A stretch of DNA of 23,439 bases, taken from NCBI GenBank assembly GCA_958443265.1, contig CAUCKA010000019.1, positions 1 to 23,439 of the forward strand, read 5' to 3'. The notes under the pieces were generated by a model that ran no database searches, was not told where the DNA came from, and saw nothing but the letters and a program-made list of their open reading frames with translations. This DNA is from an uncultured Collinsella sp. (GTDB taxonomy: Bacteria; Actinomycetota; Coriobacteriia; Coriobacteriales; Coriobacteriaceae). Below are positions 1 through 7,587 of this stretch, piece after piece; position 1 is the first letter of the stretch; each line of letters starts with the position of its first letter. The position numbers and the translations under genes were made by a program.

Positions 1-66
1 AGGTGCGGGAACGGCCTATTTGCTCAATGTGTTCGGCTGAGATCGGAAATCAACCTGGGGCTGTCC

Positions 67-209
67 GGGAGGGTCTCCGGGGCTGAGGGCGGGGGTTAAG
101 TTTGCTGCTCTACAGTCCTGCGCAAGACGGAAAGCACATTAAGTGCTTTCCTTTGCGTGCGGAACTCGCGACAAACTTAACCCCCGCCCTCAGCCCCGGA
201 GACCCTCCC
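67..209. repeat. 143-bp element with 38-bp perfect inverted repeats
   Basis: Bases 67-104 and 172-209 are perfect reverse complements over 38 bp. The 67-nt spacer contains a second hairpin: ggaaagcac (129-137) pairs with gtgctttcc (143-151), flanked by cgcaa (121-125) and ttgcg (153-157). The whole unit could fold into a long nested hairpin or a cruciform. No reading frame inside resembles a transposase. It may be a MITE-like or REP-like element, or an oversized terminator. The inverted repeat is directly visible; its nature is inferred. Confidence 0.8.
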
Positions 210-325
210 TGCCGTCACCTTGTTCGAGTCGTTGTTGTTCCTCGCCGCTTCCGCGGCTCGAGGCCCCCGTTCTCCTCGGCGGGGTTGTCTAAGGTTGTCG
301 CCGAAGCTCTGCCTTTTGCTGAAAG

Positions 326-359
326 AAAAACGGGAGATGCGATTGCATCCCCCGTTTTT
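326..359 (-). terminator. Intrinsic terminator after metallophosphoesterase gene
   Basis: The stem pairs aaaaacggg (326-334) and gatgc (336-340) with gcatc (345-349) and cccgttttt (351-359), around a gatt loop with one a/c mismatch. Read on the minus strand it ends in a run of U right after the stem, eight bases beyond the stop codon of the gene at 367-834. The A run on the other side makes it potentially bidirectional. Confidence 0.85.
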
Positions 360-366
360 GTTGCGG

Positions 367-834
367 TTACTCTAGGTCAATAAACTTGGTGCTTATGATA
401 TGGCCGTCTTTGACGAGCATTCTGGCCATGGTGGGGCCTCGGCTGCCTCTGGGGTAGCTGGCGCTGCCGGGATTGAGGACCAGGCAGCGGCCCACTTGGG
501 CTTCTTTGGTTACGTGGGTGTGACCGTTGATGGCTACGTCTACGGATCCCACGGGCAGGTCTTCGCGGTAGTGGGCTACAGCGAATTTGAGGCCTTCGTA
601 GGTAAAGAGGGCCAGACGGTCAACATCCGGGCCGTAGTCGCGGTAGTAGTCGTTGTTGCCTAGGACCGCTCGCACGGGGGCGATGGTGCATAGATGCTCG
701 TAATCCATCTCTGACGTGAGGTCTCCGGCGTGGATGATTAGATCTGCGCCCTTGAGCTCGTCCAGAAGCGCGGGCGAAAGATAGCCGTGGGTGTCCGAGA
801 TGATGTCGATGCGCTTGGCGCTTGCACTGTTCAT
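367..834 (-). CDS. YfcE/MJ0936-type metallophosphoesterase
   Basis: This is a 155-residue cytosolic calcineurin-like phosphoesterase of the compact YfcE/MJ0936 type. Members hydrolyse phosphodiesters with a two-metal centre; the physiological substrate is usually unknown. The metal ligands are all visible: D14 and H16 (SDTHG), D38 (HAGD), N60 (LGNND), H88 (AHY) and H105/H107 (NGHTH). The NPGS motif near residue 121 is also typical. Length is normal for the family. I chose the ATG at 834 because AGAAGGGA lies just upstream and the domain starts at once; the frame runs 16 codons further but without support. It is a single gene with its own terminator (326-359), separated from the response regulator by another terminator, so it is probably transcribed alone. 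Family sure, substrate unknown. Confidence 0.9.
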   Translation of the reverse strand: MNSASAKRIDIISDTHGYLSPALLDELKGADLIIHAGDLTSEMDYEHLCTIAPVRAVLGNNDYYRDYGPDVDRLALFTYEGLKFAVAHYREDLPVGSVDVAINGHTHVTKEAQVGRCLVLNPGSASYPRGSRGPTMARMLVKDGHIISTKFIDLE

Positions 835-870
835 GGGATCCCTTCTGCAAAACCGATTCGACGTATATAC

Positions 871-918
871 AAAAAGCCCCACGGCTCCGCAGACAATTGG
901 TCTACAGGGCTGCGGGGC
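871..918 (-). terminator. Terminator of glycosyltransferase-kinase-regulator operon
   Basis: On the minus strand gccccgc and the following bases (918 downward) pair with gtggggc (ending at 876), with an inner gtagac/gtctgc helix around a short caatt centre. The stem is followed directly by UUUUU (875-871). It starts eight bases after the stop codon of the response regulator at 926-1642 and isolates it from the metallophosphoesterase gene. Confidence 0.85.
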
Positions 919-925
919 CAGTGTG

Positions 926-1642
926 CTAGAGACTCAAGGCCTTCTTGAGCGGCACGACGCGGCGGCGCGAAACCGGCACGCGTTCGTCGACGCCCGTAAT
1001 GCCCAGCTGGATGGCGCCCGAGGGCACCGTCTCAACGTCCGTGACGCACGCTAGGTTGACGATATAGCGGCGGTGAACACGGAAGAAGCCAAAGTCGCAG
1101 AGCTTGGCCTCAAACTGCGCCAGCGAGGTCGTCGACAAAAAGCGATCATCGACGGCATAGATGCAGGAGTAATCATCCTTGGCCATGATAAAGCGGATGT
1201 CATCCACGGGAATGAGCACCTTGCGGCCGCCCTTTTCCACCGGGATACGCTCGATGGTCACCTTGCTGTCCGTAACCGGCTTGGCGCGTTGCATGACCTT
1301 CTCGATCGCGCGATCCAAGCGAGCTTCCTCGACAGGCTTCATCAGATAATCGACGGCATCGACGTCGAATGCCTCGACCGCATGGTCGCTATACGCAGTC
1401 ACAAACACGATCGCCGGCGGATTTTTGAGCTTATGCAGCGCCTCGGCAAGTTGCAGGCCCGAGGCACCGGGCATCGAGATATCGAGAAACACGACATCCA
1501 CGCGACTTTCCATAAGCATCTCAATGGCGGAGCGGACGCTCGACGCCTCCGTGATCGTGCCGATCTTGCCCGTTTGCTCGAGCAGGAAGCGAAGCTCCGA
1601 GCGAGCCGGCGCCTCATCATCCACAATCATCGCACGCAGCAT
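926..1642 (-). CDS. LytTR-family response regulator (copy 1)
   Basis: This 238-residue response regulator has an N-terminal receiver and a C-terminal LytTR DNA-binding domain. In the receiver the acidic pair D8/D9 (VDDE), the phospho-acceptor D54 (FLDISMPG), T82 and K102 (KPVEEAR) are all present. The LytTR half spans about 130-235 and carries the usual FxRVHRRYIVNL segment. The ATG at 1642 is chosen over the upstream TTG at 1663 because GAAAGG lies ten bases before it and the receiver begins immediately. It follows the histidine kinase by 72 nt and is surely its partner. LytTR regulators bind paired direct repeats upstream of a few targets, often membrane-protein genes; the target is not evident here. 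It is a clear paralogue of the regulator at 6814-7548. Confidence 0.93.
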   Translation of the reverse strand: MLRAMIVDDEAPARSELRFLLEQTGKIGTITEASSVRSAIEMLMESRVDVVFLDISMPGASGLQLAEALHKLKNPPAIVFVTAYSDHAVEAFDVDAVDYLMKPVEEARLDRAIEKVMQRAKPVTDSKVTIERIPVEKGGRKVLIPVDDIRFIMAKDDYSCIYAVDDRFLSTTSLAQFEAKLCDFGFFRVHRRYIVNLACVTDVETVPSGAIQLGITGVDERVPVSRRRVVPLKKALSL

Positions 1643-1714
1643 AGGGATAAAACCTTTCGTCAACTAACTACGCCGGGCGTCCGTCGCATGACGTTGAGCC
1701 CGTAGCTTTTTATT

Positions 1715-3058
1715 TTACTCTTGAATGTCAAAGATGCTCTCTGACAAATCAAGATGCAGGAGCACCTTCGTGCCCTTGCCCGGCGCCGATTCGACACGCG
1801 TATAGGAGTGCGGCCCAAAAAAGCGATGGATGCGCTCCGAAATATTGTGCATGGCCACACCGGCGCCGCCACCCTGAGGAGAGCTGGCGTCGGGACGGGC
1901 AGAGCGCTCGTCAAACAGTCTGGCGGCGGTACCCTCATCCATGCCCACGCCATTATCGGCCACGGCAATCAAGATTGCATCCTCGCCGTCTTGGTGAACG
2001 GTCACGTCGATCCTCAGGGCGTCGTCATCGCCCATACCATGACGCACGGCGTTCTCGACAATCGGCTGGATCACGAACGCCGGCACCAGCGTATCTTCCA
2101 CGTCCTCGGACACATCGAACGTCGCAAGCACGCGGTCCTCGCCAAAGCGGGCCTTCTCAAAGGTAAGGTAGCGCTTGGTCTGTGCGACCTCGCGCGAGAC
2201 CGGAATAAGCGATCCCGAGTTGTCGAGCGTGGCGCGATAGAACGATGAGAACTCACGAAGCAGTTCGCGGGCCCGCAGCGGGTCGGTGCGCGTAAACGAT
2301 GCAATGGTGTTCAGCGTGTTGAACAGGAAGTGCGGGTTAATCTGCGCCTGCAGCGCACGCACCTCGGCGCGCGCTGTGAGTTCCTTTTGCACCTCGAGCT
2401 CGTGGATGGCGAGCTGCGTGGACAAGATCTCGGCAAAGCCCGAGGCAAGCGCGTACTGGGTACGGTCGACGGCGCGCGGGGTCTTGTAGTAGAACTTGAG
2501 CGTGCCGACGGTACGATCGCCCACCTTGATGGGGGCGATAATGCCGGCGGGGACTTGGTTGTGCGAGCCGTCCGAGCCCACGACATCCACCATACGGTTG
2601 AACGATTGCACGATGCCATGTTCGATAACGTAGCGTGTGGCAAGCGTGTGGATGGGAGTATCGGGCAGCAGTTTTTCCTCAAACTCGCCCGCGCAGGCAA
2701 GCACGTTGCCCTCGTCGGTGATGGCCACCGTCATGGCGCGCGTCTCGGGCAAAATGCGCCGGCACACCAAACGCGCCGACTCCTGCGTCAGACCGCCCTT
2801 AATGTCCTCGAGCATGGCCGAGGCCACCGAGAGCGTCTCCTCGGTGTACTGGGAGCGCACCGAATCGGGATTGAGCGTCAAAAAGATAAAGATGCACAGA
2901 AAGATGCACAGCAGCGCGCAGGCAATCACCGTGGCGATCGGCTCGATACCGGTCACCAAGGCAAAAATAAAGTACACCAGCACGCAAATGGCGCATGCAA
3001 CGGCAATGATGCGAAAGATTGATATTGAACTATCGCGCTGGGCGCGGCGGTCGATCAT
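1715..3058 (-). CDS. LytS-type sensor histidine kinase (copy 1)
   Basis: This 447-residue membrane histidine kinase belongs to the LytS/YpdA class (His_kinase plus HATPase_c). Two adjacent transmembrane helices (about 13-35 and 39-61) form a short anchor, followed by a GAF-like region (about 75-215) and a coiled linker. H243 in QINPHFLFNTLN is the expected phosphorylation site. The ATP-binding half has the N box N336 (VENAVRHG), the G1 box DNGVGM (368-373) and a glycine-rich G2 near 397. The multi-helix 5TM-LYT sensor of LytS is absent, so the signal is probably sensed by the GAF-like region, which is inference. Its ATG overlaps the stop codon of the glycosyltransferase as ATGA, indicating translational coupling; the response regulator follows. 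Confidence 0.92.
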   Translation of the reverse strand: MIDRRAQRDSSISIFRIIAVACAICVLVYFIFALVTGIEPIATVIACALLCIFLCIFIFLTLNPDSVRSQYTEETLSVASAMLEDIKGGLTQESARLVCRRILPETRAMTVAITDEGNVLACAGEFEEKLLPDTPIHTLATRYVIEHGIVQSFNRMVDVVGSDGSHNQVPAGIIAPIKVGDRTVGTLKFYYKTPRAVDRTQYALASGFAEILSTQLAIHELEVQKELTARAEVRALQAQINPHFLFNTLNTIASFTRTDPLRARELLREFSSFYRATLDNSGSLIPVSREVAQTKRYLTFEKARFGEDRVLATFDVSEDVEDTLVPAFVIQPIVENAVRHGMGDDDALRIDVTVHQDGEDAILIAVADNGVGMDEGTAARLFDERSARPDASSPQGGGAGVAMHNISERIHRFFGPHSYTRVESAPGKGTKVLLHLDLSESIFDIQE

Positions 3059-4242
3059 TCGGCCCCCTCCAGGATACTGATCAGTTGTGCGTCACGCCAA
3101 AGCCCGTCCATGATCTTGGGCCAAAAGCTCTGGAAACGCAGGTAGCTTGCAGCGTTTTGGCGCGCATAGGCCTTTGCCTCGCCGATACCATGGCGCCAAA
3201 TGCGCAGGTAGCCCTCATGCTCGCGGGTAAACACGCTGCGGACCATAGCGGTCTTGCGCACGCGGTCGTCGAGCTCGCGCGAAATCCACGGGCCCGGGTA
3301 GGGCATGAGCGATGCCGCCGTAACGGGGATGAGCTCCTTTTGATGCGCGGCGAACGTCAACTTGGCCCGCTCGTAGTACCAACGGTATACATCCTGCATA
3401 AAGCGCGGTGAGCGCTTTTCGGACTCCGGAGGCAGATGGCGCACGGTCCACTCGTTATCAAACCACACGTCGTAGCCAAACATACGCATGTTAAAGAGGT
3501 AATCCAAGTCCTCGCCGCGGGTGATAAACGGGTCAAAGGCCACACGCGTAAAGGCGCGGGCGTGCAGGGCCATCAGGCCGCCGCACACGTAGTTGGAGCG
3601 CGAGATGCGGGTGCCCGAGAGCGCCTTTTTCATCCAACGGTTGAACTCGATGCGCTTGGTCCACCAACGATGGCAGATGCCCGCCTTGTCCGTGGGAGCC
3701 AGCGGCGAGCCGTCGCGATCGTAGAAATAGCCGCTCTTGACCAAGATCGGCAAGCCCTGACGCGTCTGCTGCCCCAACGCATAGGTCGCGCGCTTCATAA
3801 AGTCGGCGTCGATGACAGTCTCATCGTCATCCAAAAAGATAACCGCGTCATGCCCCAGCACAGCGGCACAGGCTAGCCCCATGTTGCGGATGGCACCGTA
3901 GCCTCGCAGGCTCACGCACTCGCCCGAACCCTTGGGCGCGATCTGAGCAACCCGGTCTGCGATGCGCGAGGCCTGGGTGTTGGTGACAACGGTGACCTTG
4001 AGCGTGGGATGCGCATTAACGATTTCGTGCACGCGATGGGATACGTCGGGCGTGACAGAAACCGGACAGACCACCAAGAGAATGATGCGCGGAATGTCGC
4101 GCACCTGTTCGAGTGAAGTCAGGCAGCGATCGAGTTCCGGGTTGGCGGCGTTGAGCGACGTCGAGTGATCGTAGGTGCCGGGAGCGTTTGCTTGGGTATC
4201 ATCGCCCGCCCAATATGTTGGGATCACAACCGTGGCGTTCAT
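3055..4242 (-). CDS. Glycosyltransferase, GT-A fold, family-2-like
   Basis: This 395-residue putative glycosyltransferase starts with the nucleotide-binding strand TVVIPTYW. It carries an acidic DDD motif at 138-140 (VIFLDDDETV) for metal and sugar-nucleotide binding, and a candidate catalytic-base segment TRGEDLDYLF at 241-250. R119/N120 in GAIRNMGL is also typical of family 2. No transmembrane segment is evident, so it is cytosolic or peripheral. Donor and acceptor cannot be told from sequence. The ATG at 4242 is preceded by AAGGAGGG at good spacing; the longer frame to 4287 would run through a terminator hairpin and is rejected. It is first in an operon with the LytS/LytTR pair, with a 4-base overlap to the kinase, so cell-envelope or polysaccharide modification may be linked to this signalling system. 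Confidence 0.82.
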   Translation of the reverse strand: MNATVVIPTYWAGDDTQANAPGTYDHSTSLNAANPELDRCLTSLEQVRDIPRIILLVVCPVSVTPDVSHRVHEIVNAHPTLKVTVVTNTQASRIADRVAQIAPKGSGECVSLRGYGAIRNMGLACAAVLGHDAVIFLDDDETVIDADFMKRATYALGQQTRQGLPILVKSGYFYDRDGSPLAPTDKAGICHRWWTKRIEFNRWMKKALSGTRISRSNYVCGGLMALHARAFTRVAFDPFITRGEDLDYLFNMRMFGYDVWFDNEWTVRHLPPESEKRSPRFMQDVYRWYYERAKLTFAAHQKELIPVTAASLMPYPGPWISRELDDRVRKTAMVRSVFTREHEGYLRIWRHGIGEAKAYARQNAASYLRFQSFWPKIMDGLWRDAQLISILEGAE

Positions 4243-4269
4243 ACCTTTACCCTCCTTGCAACACAAAAA

Positions 4270-4300
4270 CGGGGCGCCGCCAAACACAGGCGACGCCCCG
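4270..4300 (-). terminator. Terminator or attenuator just upstream of glycosyltransferase operon
   Basis: On the minus strand cggggcg (4300-4294) and ggcg-complement bases pair with cgccccg (4276-4270) around a seven-base loop with one mismatch, and five U follow directly. The stem ends only 27 nt before the glycosyltransferase ATG. It may end the MFS transcript (stop at 4425). Because little room is left for a promoter behind it, it could also be a leader attenuator of the downstream operon. Confidence 0.8.
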
Positions 4301-4316
4301 CGACCTAGCTGATTCC

Positions 4317-4322
4317 ATCATA
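4317..4322 (-). promoter_or_regulatory. Possible -10 element upstream of the hairpin
   Basis: The minus strand reads TATGAT here, preceded by GTGGG. No convincing -35 hexamer is seen 16-18 nt upstream. If used, transcription would start near 4310 and pass through the 4270-4300 hairpin before reaching the glycosyltransferase. Weak evidence. Confidence 0.25.
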
Positions 4323-4424
4323 CCCACTTGGGCTAAACATTGCTCGGAAGTCAGAATGATTTATGCGGCTACTTCCAAAAGAGTACTGTAGATAGGCACA
4401 ATTGCTGTACTGAGCCCGGTTGCC

Positions 4425-5675
4425 TTACGCTGCCGCCTGAGTCATGCGGGACAGGCGGACCAGCAGCATAAAGCCAACAACCAGCAGCACGCCAATGGAA
4501 AGGACGCCCAGCGACGGGTTGCCGGTCAGCGAGGTGACGACCGACACTAGAAAGGTGCCCATGACGCTTGCATAACGACCAAAGATGTCAAAGAAGCCGT
4601 AGTACTCGTTGGATTTTTCTTTAGGGATAATGCGGCCAAAGTAGCTACGGCTGAGCGCTTGCACGCCGCCCTGGAACAGGCCGACCATAATGGCAAGCAC
4701 CCAGAACTCAAAGGCGGTCTTTAGGAAGAACGCGGCGAACAGCACAATGCCCATGTAGGCGGCGACCGCCACCAGAATCATGTTGAGCGTGCCCACGCGT
4801 CCGGCGAGCTTGCCGTAGATGATGGCGGACGGAAAGGCCACAAACTGCGTGACGAGCAGCGCCAGCACCAGCTGGGTCGAATCGATACCCAGAGCCGAGC
4901 CGTAGCTGGTTGCCATGGAAATGACCGTGTGCACACCGTCGATGTAGAAGAAGAACGCGATCATGTAGACCAGCACGGTCTTGTTGTGGGCGATCTCGCG
5001 CATGGTGTGTCCGACCTCGGAGAACACACCGCCCACGATGTGGCCGATGGTGTCCTGGGGACCGCGCTCGCGACCGTACTTTTGCTTATAGGTGCGAATG
5101 AGCGGCAGGGTAAAGATGAGCCACCAGGCACCGGTGATGATAAACGACAGACGCGTTGCCAGCATGGTGGGGACGCCGAGAGCGGGGCCACCCATGATAA
5201 GCGCCAGGCAGATGATGAACGGCACGGTGGAACCGATGTAGCCCCAGGCATAGCCCGAACTGGACACGGCGTCCATGCGCTCGTCGGTGGTAATGTCGGG
5301 CAGCATGGCGTCGTAGAACGTCATAGAAGAGTTAAGGCCGATGGTGCACAGCACGTACACGGTCAAAAATGCCATGGCGGACATTGGGATAGCCTGCGCC
5401 AGGCAAAGGACCAGGCCCGTGAGGAAGAAGCCCAAGAAGAACTTGATCTTGTTGCCAGCGTAATCGGCAAGCGCGCCCAGAATGGGCATGAGCATGGCAA
5501 TGACTAGCGAGGCAATCGTCTGAGCGTTGCCCCAAGCGACCACCAGGTCTGCCGAGGAAGCACCGGTATTGATGGCGTTAAAGTAGATGGGCACCACCGA
5601 GGTATTGAGCAGCACGAGGGCCGAGTTGCCCACATCGTACATAACCCAGTTACGCTCGAGCTTGGTGTATTTCAT
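4425..5675 (-). CDS. MFS transporter, Atg22/UMF1-like
   Basis: This is a 416-residue integral membrane protein with about twelve hydrophobic helices. It resembles the UMF1/Atg22-like branch of the major facilitator superfamily (COG2270 type). The N-terminal ERNWVMYDVGNSA segment, the LADYAGNKIKFF loop between helices 2 and 3, and the late QALSRSYFGRIIPKEKSNEYYGF segment are typical of that branch. Fungal Atg22 exports amino acids from vacuoles; substrates of bacterial members are mostly unknown. The ATG at 5675 has GAAGGGG eight bases upstream. The gene stands alone, with gaps of about 100 nt on its right and 180 nt on its left; the hairpin at 4270-4300 is the nearest terminator. Family confidence is good, substrate unknown. 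Confidence 0.88.
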   Translation of the reverse strand: MKYTKLERNWVMYDVGNSALVLLNTSVVPIYFNAINTGASSADLVVAWGNAQTIASLVIAMLMPILGALADYAGNKIKFFLGFFLTGLVLCLAQAIPMSAMAFLTVYVLCTIGLNSSMTFYDAMLPDITTDERMDAVSSSGYAWGYIGSTVPFIICLALIMGGPALGVPTMLATRLSFIITGAWWLIFTLPLIRTYKQKYGRERGPQDTIGHIVGGVFSEVGHTMREIAHNKTVLVYMIAFFFYIDGVHTVISMATSYGSALGIDSTQLVLALLVTQFVAFPSAIIYGKLAGRVGTLNMILVAVAAYMGIVLFAAFFLKTAFEFWVLAIMVGLFQGGVQALSRSYFGRIIPKEKSNEYYGFFDIFGRYASVMGTFLVSVVTSLTGNPSLGVLSIGVLLVVGFMLLVRLSRMTQAAA

Positions 5676-5776
5676 GGACAGGGCCCCTTCGTATTCGCCC
5701 GATATGCAGTTAGTTCATCGTACCCCAATTGTCCAGAGGCGCCGGTAAGGATTCGGCAAAGGGGCACGCACGAGCC

Positions 5777-6721
5777 CTACTCCTCGCGGTCGAACTCTTC
5801 GTCGGCACCGAGCACGCGACCGCTGTAATTGACGTGGTTGGTCACGGCTTCCATATCGCCGGTCTCGATAAAGCGGGCGACCGTGCACTCGTAATCGACC
5901 AGCGCGCGGTCAAAGACCTCGGGGAAACTCTCGGTCGAGACTTCATCAGTAAAGGGGTTCTTCCATACCAAGTGGCCCAGGTTGCCGGTACGCTCGGGCA
6001 GCTCGGTCGTCACGCGGTGCGCAAGGCCGTCGAGCAGCGAATAATCGTGCACCAAGCCCTCGAGCAGGGCAATCGCGCGCGTCTTGGCCGAACCGGCCGG
6101 CTCGATAGTACGGTAGAGCAGCTGCATGTCGGCTACGGCGCCGGCGTACTCCCCCGCCGGGATGTCGATACCGTACACGCGCCCGGCGACGTAGCTCATC
6201 AGCACGCCGGCAACGCGATTGATGCGGTCGGTAGTGACGATCTCGCCCGCCGGCGGATAATCCTCGACCGTGGCCCCGTCACGTTTAAGCTGCAGCATCA
6301 GCACGTCCAGGTCGCTTTCGAGCACGGCGTGAACTTGACTGCCCGAAGCCTCGAGCTCGGGGTCGGACTCAACAATGCCAAACTGCTGCTCGTAGACAAA
6401 GGGATGGGCATTGCGGTCGAGCACATAGTGCGACAGCAGGCCCAGCGCAAACGCGCGACCCAGATTGGCATCGCGCGGCTGCAGGTGCGACACGCCATCG
6501 CGCAGGCACGAGAACTGGCGCGACATGTGCGAGCGGTGCATGACCTGAGCCAGCAGCGCGCAGTCGGAAACACGCGGTGTCAGAATGTGAAAGAAAAACG
6601 GGTCGGGGCCTTGGTTGCCCAAGATAAAGGCAATGCGCTCTTCATCGGACGTGATGACGCCCTGCGGAAGACGGTCGATGCTTTCCTCGCCAAACAGATG
6701 ATGGGTGATAAGCGCGGGCAT
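5777..6721 (-). CDS. Zinc-dependent phospholipase C-like protein
   Basis: This 314-residue protein matches the Zn_dep_PLPC family (bacterial phospholipase C/S1-P1-like fold). Zinc-ligand candidates are H7/H8 (THHLFGEE), D40 (GNQGPDPFFFH), H98/D102/H106 (SHYVLDRNAHPF) and H131 with E135 (HAVLESDLD). No signal peptide precedes the first histidines, unlike secreted phospholipases, so the protein appears cytosolic. Such intracellular members are frequent in Clostridia and Coriobacteria and their substrate is unknown. The ATG at 6721 is chosen because GAAAGGATC precedes it and the family motif starts right after; ten further upstream codons are unsupported. A CATAAT at 6754-6759 (minus strand) could be a -10 box. 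It lies 92 nt after the second response regulator and may be co-transcribed with it. Confidence 0.83.
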   Translation of the reverse strand: MPALITHHLFGEESIDRLPQGVITSDEERIAFILGNQGPDPFFFHILTPRVSDCALLAQVMHRSHMSRQFSCLRDGVSHLQPRDANLGRAFALGLLSHYVLDRNAHPFVYEQQFGIVESDPELEASGSQVHAVLESDLDVLMLQLKRDGATVEDYPPAGEIVTTDRINRVAGVLMSYVAGRVYGIDIPAGEYAGAVADMQLLYRTIEPAGSAKTRAIALLEGLVHDYSLLDGLAHRVTTELPERTGNLGHLVWKNPFTDEVSTESFPEVFDRALVDYECTVARFIETGDMEAVTNHVNYSGRVLGADEEFDREE

Positions 6722-6813
6722 AATGATCCTTTCGATTTCATTCGATGCCACCCATTATGCCCACCGCGCGCCCATACCAAACCTGCGATGGTAAACGACG
6801 GCACGCAAGCCTC

Positions 6814-7548
6814 TTACGCAAGCCCCAGGTGCGACTTGACCTCGGCGGCACGACGACGGGACACCGGCACCGTCGAGCTCACGCGGTCGAGCCTGAGCTC
6901 CATCAACCCCGTGGAGCCAATCTCAACATTGTGCACGTCTTCCAAATTGACCAGATAGCTGCGATGGACGCGGATAAAGCCCTCGGAGCCCAAGCGACGT
7001 TCGAGCGAAGAGATCGACTCATTAATCAGATATGTTCCCTCGGCGCAGACGGCGTTGCAAAAATCGGCACGCGCCTCAAAGTAGCAGACATCCGCCACGG
7101 GGATGAACACCTTTTTACCCCCGCGGTCCACCGTCAGGCGAAGGGGCTGGCGCGGGGTATGGACAGCGCGGCGAACACCCAGGGCGGTTTCGATCTTGTC
7201 GAGCGCCTTTGACAGGCGGGCATCCTCGACCGGCTTGACGACATAGTCGACAGCATCGAGGTTATACGCGTCGGCCGCGAACTCTGCAAACGCCGTCACA
7301 AACACCACCACCGGCGGCGTCTTTAGGTTTTGCAGGGTCTCGGCTAGCTCAATTCCCGAGCGGCCGGGCATCGTGATATCCAAAAACAGCACGTCGGGCT
7401 TGTTCGACAGAATCGACTCCACGGCCTCGGTGACATTGCCCGCCTCGGCAATCTGTCCCACACGTGCATCCTTTTCCAGCAGATAACGTAGCTCAGCCCT
7501 AATAGGAGGCTCGTCATCAACCACCAAGATGTTCCATCCCTCGGACAT
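6814..7548 (-). CDS. LytTR-family response regulator (copy 2)
   Basis: This 244-residue regulator has the receiver-LytTR architecture. Acidic D11/D12, phospho-acceptor D57 (FLDITMPG), T85 and K105 (KPVEDAR) are intact. The LytTR domain occupies about 135-240 with the FIRVHRSYLVNL signature. The ATG at 7548 has AGAGGGGA upstream; the frame runs nine codons further into the intergenic stretch without support. It follows its histidine kinase by 39 nt. It shares domain order, the PVSRRR segment near the C terminus and many other positions with the regulator at 926-1642, so the two systems look like duplicates. Where the two LytTR domains differ in recognition residues they may bind different targets. 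Confidence 0.93.
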   Translation of the reverse strand: MSEGWNILVVDDEPPIRAELRYLLEKDARVGQIAEAGNVTEAVESILSNKPDVLFLDITMPGRSGIELAETLQNLKTPPVVVFVTAFAEFAADAYNLDAVDYVVKPVEDARLSKALDKIETALGVRRAVHTPRQPLRLTVDRGGKKVFIPVADVCYFEARADFCNAVCAEGTYLINESISSLERRLGSEGFIRVHRSYLVNLEDVHNVEIGSTGLMELRLDRVSSTVPVSRRRAAEVKSHLGLA

Positions 7549-7587
7549 ATGCGCTTCCCCTCTTTTTTCTCTCAATCCAACCGCGCG

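Larger units (their letters stand above)
1..366. other. Gene-free left edge with repeat and terminator
   Basis: I see no credible coding region here. The only open frames lack a ribosome binding site and family resemblance. The stretch holds a large inverted repeat (67-209) and a terminator (326-359), listed separately. Between them, around 238-262, is a small bulged GC hairpin built on cctcg/cgagg. What lies left of base 1 is unknown, so the repeat could belong to the 3' end of a gene outside the window. Confidence 0.6.

Noticed and set aside
102..383. 93-codon frame in the left edge
   Set aside because: It lies mostly inside the inverted repeat and terminator and has no ribosome binding site.
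4243..4287. Upstream start of the glycosyltransferase at 4287
   Set aside because: It would run the coding region through the terminator hairpin, while the ATG at 4242 has a strong AAGGAGGG box.
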